DNA from: Methanomicrobiales archaeon
Lineage (GTDB): Archaea; Halobacteriota; Methanomicrobia; Methanomicrobiales; Methanospirillaceae
Direction: 5' to 3'
Assembly: GCA_017883495.1 (NCBI GenBank)
Contig: JADGNL010000233.1
Coordinates: forward strand, 1-14,166
DNA length: 14,166 bases
The notes beneath the pieces were generated by a model. That model was given only the letters and a program-made list of their open reading frames with translations. It made no database searches and was not told the DNA's origin. The position numbers and the translations under genes are program-made. Below are positions 11,389-14,166 of this stretch, in pieces (the first letter of the stretch is position 1; each line of letters starts with the position of its first letter).

Positions 11389-11652
11389 ATGGTCGAGAAG
11401 ATGAACGAGCAGATCTACGTCATCCCGCTTCGCGACACCAAGCGGGCGCCGCGGTGGCGACGGGCCAACACTGCGATCAAGGACATCCGGTCCTTTCTCG
11501 TCCGGCACATGAAGAGTGAGGACGTCAAGCTCGACGCCTCGATCAACGAGAAGGTCTGGGAGCGTGGCTCCGAGAAGCCGCCGCGCAGGATCCGCGTTCG
11601 GGCGATGAAGTTCGACGACGGCGAAGTCCAGGCCGAGCTCGCCAAGGAGTGA
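11389..11652 (+). CDS. rpl31e: 50S ribosomal protein L31e
   Basis: An 87-residue protein of normal length with the archaeal L31e pattern: EQIYVIPLRDTKRAPRWRRA, AIKDIRSFLVRHMK, VKLDASINEKVWERGSEKPP and the RIRVRAMKFDDG strand. L31e sits near the tunnel exit, next to L39e's outlet, where targeting factors dock. ATG 11389 follows GAAGGTG of the L39e end at suitable spacing; GTG 11383 (overlapping the L39e stop) and ATG 11401 are less likely. Its last codons, AAGGAG, form the Shine-Dalgarno of eif6, so the two are coupled. Confidence 0.96.
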   Translation: MVEKMNEQIYVIPLRDTKRAPRWRRANTAIKDIRSFLVRHMKSEDVKLDASINEKVWERGSEKPPRRIRVRAMKFDDGEVQAELAKE

Positions 11653-11654
11653 GC

Positions 11655-12323
11655 ATGGAAAGGACGACGGCGTTTGGCGGCGACCCGAACATCGGGCTCT
11701 TCTGCCGGGTGCTCGAGGAGATCGCGATCGTCCCGCCCGAGGCGCCCGATGAGTTCTGCGAGGCGATCCGGGCGGCACTCGGCGTGGACCTGGTTCGGAC
11801 CACGATCCAGGGCAGCTCGATCGTCGGTGCGCTCGTGGCCGGCAACAGCCGGGCCGTCGTCGTGAGCGGTCTCGCAACGCCCGACGAGGTGCGGGCGCTC
11901 GAGGACTACCGCGAGGTCTATCGCCTCGAAGGAACGATGAACGCTGCCGGGAACGTGATCCTGGTGAACGACCGGTTCGCAGCGGTCCACCCGGAGATGG
12001 AGCCCGAGGTGATCGACGAGATCAGGAGTCACCTCGGGATCGAGGTGACGCGGGTCACGCTCGGCGGGGTCAAGACCGTCGGGATGGCCGGGTACGCGAC
12101 CAACAGGGGCGTTCTCGTCCACGCGCGGGCGACGCCGAAGGAGATCGGGCGGCTCGAAGCCGTGACCGATCTGCCGATCGGAACCGGGTCGGTCAACATG
12201 GGCACGGGGCTCGTGGGCACGGGCCTGCTTGCGAACTCTCGCGGCTTTATCGCAGGGACTGCGACGAGCGGGTTCGAGCTCGGACGCATGGCAGATGTAT
12301 TCGGATTTGTCGAGGGTATATGA
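11655..12323 (+). CDS. eif6: translation initiation factor aIF6
   Basis: The 222-residue product is the five-fold pseudo-symmetric pentein aIF6, which binds the large subunit face near L14 and keeps the subunits apart until 50S maturation or recycling is finished. The repeated units are visible as PNIGLFCRV, TIQGSSIVGALVAGNSRAVV, NVILVNDRFAAVHPEM, TLGGVKTVGMAGYATNRGVL and GTGLVGTGLLANSRGFIAG. The length is normal. AAGGAG (11644-11649) lies five bases before ATG 11655, so this start is favoured over the GTG at 11649. The stop TGA shares its A with the ATG of the next gene (12323). Confidence 0.97.
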   Translation: MERTTAFGGDPNIGLFCRVLEEIAIVPPEAPDEFCEAIRAALGVDLVRTTIQGSSIVGALVAGNSRAVVVSGLATPDEVRALEDYREVYRLEGTMNAAGNVILVNDRFAAVHPEMEPEVIDEIRSHLGIEVTRVTLGGVKTVGMAGYATNRGVLVHARATPKEIGRLEAVTDLPIGTGSVNMGTGLVGTGLLANSRGFIAGTATSGFELGRMADVFGFVEGI

Positions 12324-12508
12324 TGCAGCAGTACGAGATCAGCGGCACCTTCCGGTGCGGCGACGAATGGCGGCCGTACACGAAGACGGTCAGCGCGCCC
12401 AACGAGGCGCAGGCAGCGGAGCGGATCATGACGGCCATCGGGTCCAAGCACCGGCTGAAGAGAATGTATATTACGGTTGACGGTATCACGCCTGTCAGTG
12501 GTGAATGA
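12323..12508 (+). CDS. rpl18a: 50S ribosomal protein L18a/LX
   Basis: A 61-residue archaeal LX (L18Ae, also called L20a) protein. Its single domain shows YEISGTFRCGDEWRPYTKTV, the helix NEAQAAERIMTAIG and the diagnostic SKHRLKRMYITVDGI. The protein sits on the large subunit near helix 38 and the 5S rRNA side. ATG 12323 overlaps the eif6 stop; ATG 12320, one codon earlier, is also possible, but GAGGGT at 12312-12317 has better spacing to 12323. The order eif6, rpl18a, pfdA, ftsY is widespread in euryarchaea. Confidence 0.93.
   Translation: MQQYEISGTFRCGDEWRPYTKTVSAPNEAQAAERIMTAIGSKHRLKRMYITVDGITPVSGE
12500..12504 (+). promoter_or_regulatory. RBS that favours the pfdA GTG start at 12510
   Basis: GGTGA lies five bases before GTG 12510, within the last codons of rpl18a. 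The other in-frame GTG starts (12498, 12501) and TTG 12477 have no comparable upstream purine stretch. Confidence 0.45.
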
Positions 12509-12509
12509 G

Positions 12510-12947
12510 GTGGAGCGGGAAGTCCAGGTGCTGCAGCACTACCTGAGCGAGTACGGTCAGCAGATGGAGATGCTCTCGCAGCAGCTCCAGATGATCGAGA
12601 ACGGCCGGGCCGAGGCGGCCGCGGCCGTCGAGACGCTGACTGCACTCGCGGCGTCGGAGGACGGGACGGTCCTGCTGCCGGTCGGCGGCGGGGCCTCGCT
12701 CCGCGTGAAGGTCCTCGAGCCGGACCGGGTCCTGCTCAGTATCGGGGCCAACGTGATCGTCGAGCGACAGAGCGCCGAGGCGAAGAGCTTCCTCGAGGAC
12801 CGCATGCTCGAGATGGAGGCGTCCGGAAAGCGGCTCGCCGAGACCCTCGGCAAGATCCAGGGGCAGGCGAACGAGGTGGCGCGGCGGCTCGACCAGATCT
12901 ATCGGGCGGTCCAGCAGGGACAGGCCCCGCCGGCCTCGACCGGATAA
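12510..12947 (+). CDS. pfdA: prefoldin alpha subunit
   Basis: The 145-residue product has the prefoldin alpha shape: an N-terminal coiled-coil helix (VLQHYLSEYGQQMEMLSQQL), a short beta hairpin centre (VLLPVGGGASLRVKVLEPDRVLLSIGANVIVE) and a C-terminal coiled-coil helix (FLEDRMLEMEASGKRLAETL). Two alpha and four beta subunits form the jellyfish-shaped holdase that passes unfolded proteins to the chaperonin. The central strand pattern with LLSIGANVIVE is diagnostic. The GTG at 12510 is chosen from its GGTGA ribosome binding site; starts at 12498 or 12501 would add three or four residues and overlap rpl18a. ftsY follows three bases after the stop. Confidence 0.92.
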   Translation: MEREVQVLQHYLSEYGQQMEMLSQQLQMIENGRAEAAAAVETLTALAASEDGTVLLPVGGGASLRVKVLEPDRVLLSIGANVIVERQSAEAKSFLEDRMLEMEASGKRLAETLGKIQGQANEVARRLDQIYRAVQQGQAPPASTG

Positions 12948-12950
12948 CCC

Positions 12951-14166
12951 ATGTTCGAGGGGCTCAAGGGGAAGCTCGCAGGGGTCAGGTCGCGCCTCGG
13001 CGGCGTGATCAGCGAGAACGCGGAGGAGACCGGAACTCCCGTCGAGGCCACACCCACGATCGAAGCCCCCCCGAAAGAGGCCCCGGTCGAGCCCTCGGTG
13101 CAGGCGTTGCCTGCGGAGGAGACTCCCGGGGCGATCCCACCCTCTTCTTCCGGCGAGACGGAGCTCTCGCCTTCCGAACCGGCAAAGCGCTCCAGACCGG
13201 GGATCTTCCGGCGGCCGAAGGCCGATGAACCGGCACCCGCGGAGCCGCCGATACCCGCTCCCGACGTCGAGGACGCGGCCGAACAGAAGGCCGGGCTCCT
13301 CACGAAGCTGAAGGTCCTCGTGACGGAGCGGGAGCTGATCCTGAAGGAGGACGACGTAAGAGAGGTGCTCGACGAGCTCGAGATCGTCCTGCTCGAGAGC
13401 GACGTCGCCCTGCCCGTGACCGAGGAGATCATCGACCACGTCCGGCGCGACCTGGTCGGCCGGCACCGGAAGTTCCGCGAGTCGCCCGACGAGATCGTGA
13501 TCGAGACGCTCCGCGACGCCCTGCTCGAGGTGCTCGGCGAAGGCTTCGACCTGCCCGGATATATTCGGAGCCACGAACGCCCGGTCCGGATCCTCTTCAC
13601 GGGCGTCAACGGGACCGGCAAGACCACGACCGTCGCGAAGGTCGGCGCGTACCTGAAACGGGAGGGGTTCTCGGTCGTGATCGCGGCCGGCGACACCTTC
13701 CGTGCGGGCGCGATCGAGCAGATCGACATCCACGCGGAACGGCTCGGCATCCGCGTCATCCAGCACAAGCAGGGCGGCGACCCGTCGGCCGTGATCTACG
13801 ACGCGGTCGAGTACGCGCGGGCGCACGGACTCGACGTCGTGCTCGCTGATACGGCCGGTCGCTTCCACAACAAACAGAACCTGATGAACCAGCTCGGTAA
13901 AATACGGCGGGTGATGAAGCCCGATCTCGTCTTCTACGTGGACGAGGCGATCGCGGGGAACGACGCGGTGATCCGCGCCGAAGAGTTCGACAAGACCGTC
14001 GGGGCGGACGGTATCGTGCTGACCAAGGCCGACATGGATCCGAAGGGCGGCGCCGCGATCTCGATCGCGCACACGATCGGCAAGCCGCTCGTCTTCCTCG
14101 GCACCGGGCAGGGCTACGACGACCTCGCACCGTTCACGCCCGAGGGGATGGTCGCGGACCTGCTCG
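12951..14166 (+). CDS. ftsY: SRP receptor FtsY, 3' end outside the window
   Basis: The 405 visible codons remain open at the window end. Residues 1-25 (MFEGLKGKLAGVRSRLGGVI) can form a membrane-binding amphipathic helix. Residues 25-105 are a Pro/Glu-rich linker of variable sequence. From about 106 comes the N domain (LKVLVTERELILKEDDVREV), then the GTPase G domain with G1 GVNGTGKTTT, the DTFRAGA motif, G3 DTAGRFHNKQNL, the AGNDAV insertion motif, G4 TKAD and FLGTGQGYDDL. FtsY receives the SRP-ribosome complex at the membrane and both GTPases hydrolyse GTP together. The remaining part should be only a few residues. It starts three bases after the pfdA stop and belongs to the same operon. Confidence 0.96.
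   Translation, partial: MFEGLKGKLAGVRSRLGGVISENAEETGTPVEATPTIEAPPKEAPVEPSVQALPAEETPGAIPPSSSGETELSPSEPAKRSRPGIFRRPKADEPAPAEPPIPAPDVEDAAEQKAGLLTKLKVLVTERELILKEDDVREVLDELEIVLLESDVALPVTEEIIDHVRRDLVGRHRKFRESPDEIVIETLRDALLEVLGEGFDLPGYIRSHERPVRILFTGVNGTGKTTTVAKVGAYLKREGFSVVIAAGDTFRAGAIEQIDIHAERLGIRVIQHKQGGDPSAVIYDAVEYARAHGLDVVLADTAGRFHNKQNLMNQLGKIRRVMKPDLVFYVDEAIAGNDAVIRAEEFDKTVGADGIVLTKADMDPKGGAAISIAHTIGKPLVFLGTGQGYDDLAPFTPEGMVADLL

Noticed and set aside
10870..12122. Minus-strand frames opposite the PP-loop, L39e, L31e and aIF6 genes
   Set aside because: They lie antisense to highly conserved genes; products are Arg/Pro/Asp-rich and unlike any known protein.
12495..14072. Minus-strand open frame of 525 codons opposite pfdA and ftsY
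   Set aside because: It mirrors conserved pfdA and ftsY coding sequence; in GC-rich genes with few A/T third bases the antisense frame stays open by chance. Its product is Arg/Asp/Leu/Gly-rich with no recognisable domain.
1..14166. CRISPR array, insertion sequence, prophage or defence island
   Set aside because: No regularly spaced repeats, transposase, integrase or att-like direct repeats were seen; gene content is conserved archaeal housekeeping throughout.

Overview
The window is GC-rich DNA from a methanogenic archaeon, most likely order Methanomicrobiales (Methanoculleus-like; the genus cannot be fixed by eye). The evidence is archaeal ribosomal proteins (L7Ae, S28e, L24e, S19e, L39e, L31e, L18a/LX), aIF6, prefoldin alpha, archaeal FtsY, RNase P component 4, TATA-type promoters and several leaderless-looking starts. 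I see no rRNA, tRNA, CRISPR array, insertion sequence or other mobile element. The longest stretch without a confident gene is 288 bases (4158-4445).

Layout. (1) 1-1871: the 3' part of a large DUF2298 (YYY-type, GT-C-like) membrane protein. (2) 1872-3276: a T-rich stop signal and a TATA promoter lead into the operon rpl7ae-rps28e-rpl24e-ndk, closed by a T6 run. (3) 3292-4157: a single lipoprotein gene with a Cache-like sensor domain behind its own TATA box. (4) 4158-4445: a region of uncertain content, with two hairpins, a TATA-like box and a short hydrophobic frame that lacks a start codon. (5) 4446-4865: a DUF371 gene, convergent with and overlapping by 4 bases the minus-strand exonuclease VII pair xseA-xseB (6311 down to 4862). 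(6) 6312-6344: a 33-bp divergent promoter serving xseA on one side and an AP-endonuclease-2/sugar-isomerase TIM-barrel gene on the other. (7) 7258-9178: a CNNM/CorC-type membrane protein with CBS domains, followed by purN.

(8) 9218-14166: an archaeal RNA-processing, ribosome and protein-export supercluster. Its order is rnp4, yhbY, [promoter], rps19e, PDCD5-family gene, PP-loop ATPase, rpl39e, rpl31e, eif6, rpl18a, pfdA, ftsY (cut by the window end). The genes are nearly all linked by overlaps of a few bases or short gaps with Shine-Dalgarno sites, so they probably form one long operon that couples 50S/30S components, 60S-type subunit maturation (aIF6), chaperoning (prefoldin) and membrane targeting (FtsY).

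Most of the window is housekeeping. The places most worth a second look are: the rpl7ae leader, which carries box C/box D-like sequences next to the ribosome binding site and a possible leaderless micro-ORF; the rnp4 reading frame, which runs through yhbY and looks like a one-base frameshift; the CNNM-type protein, in which residues normally conserved in the ion-conducting DUF21 domain are replaced; the compact divergent leaderless promoter; and the unassigned 4158-4445 segment.
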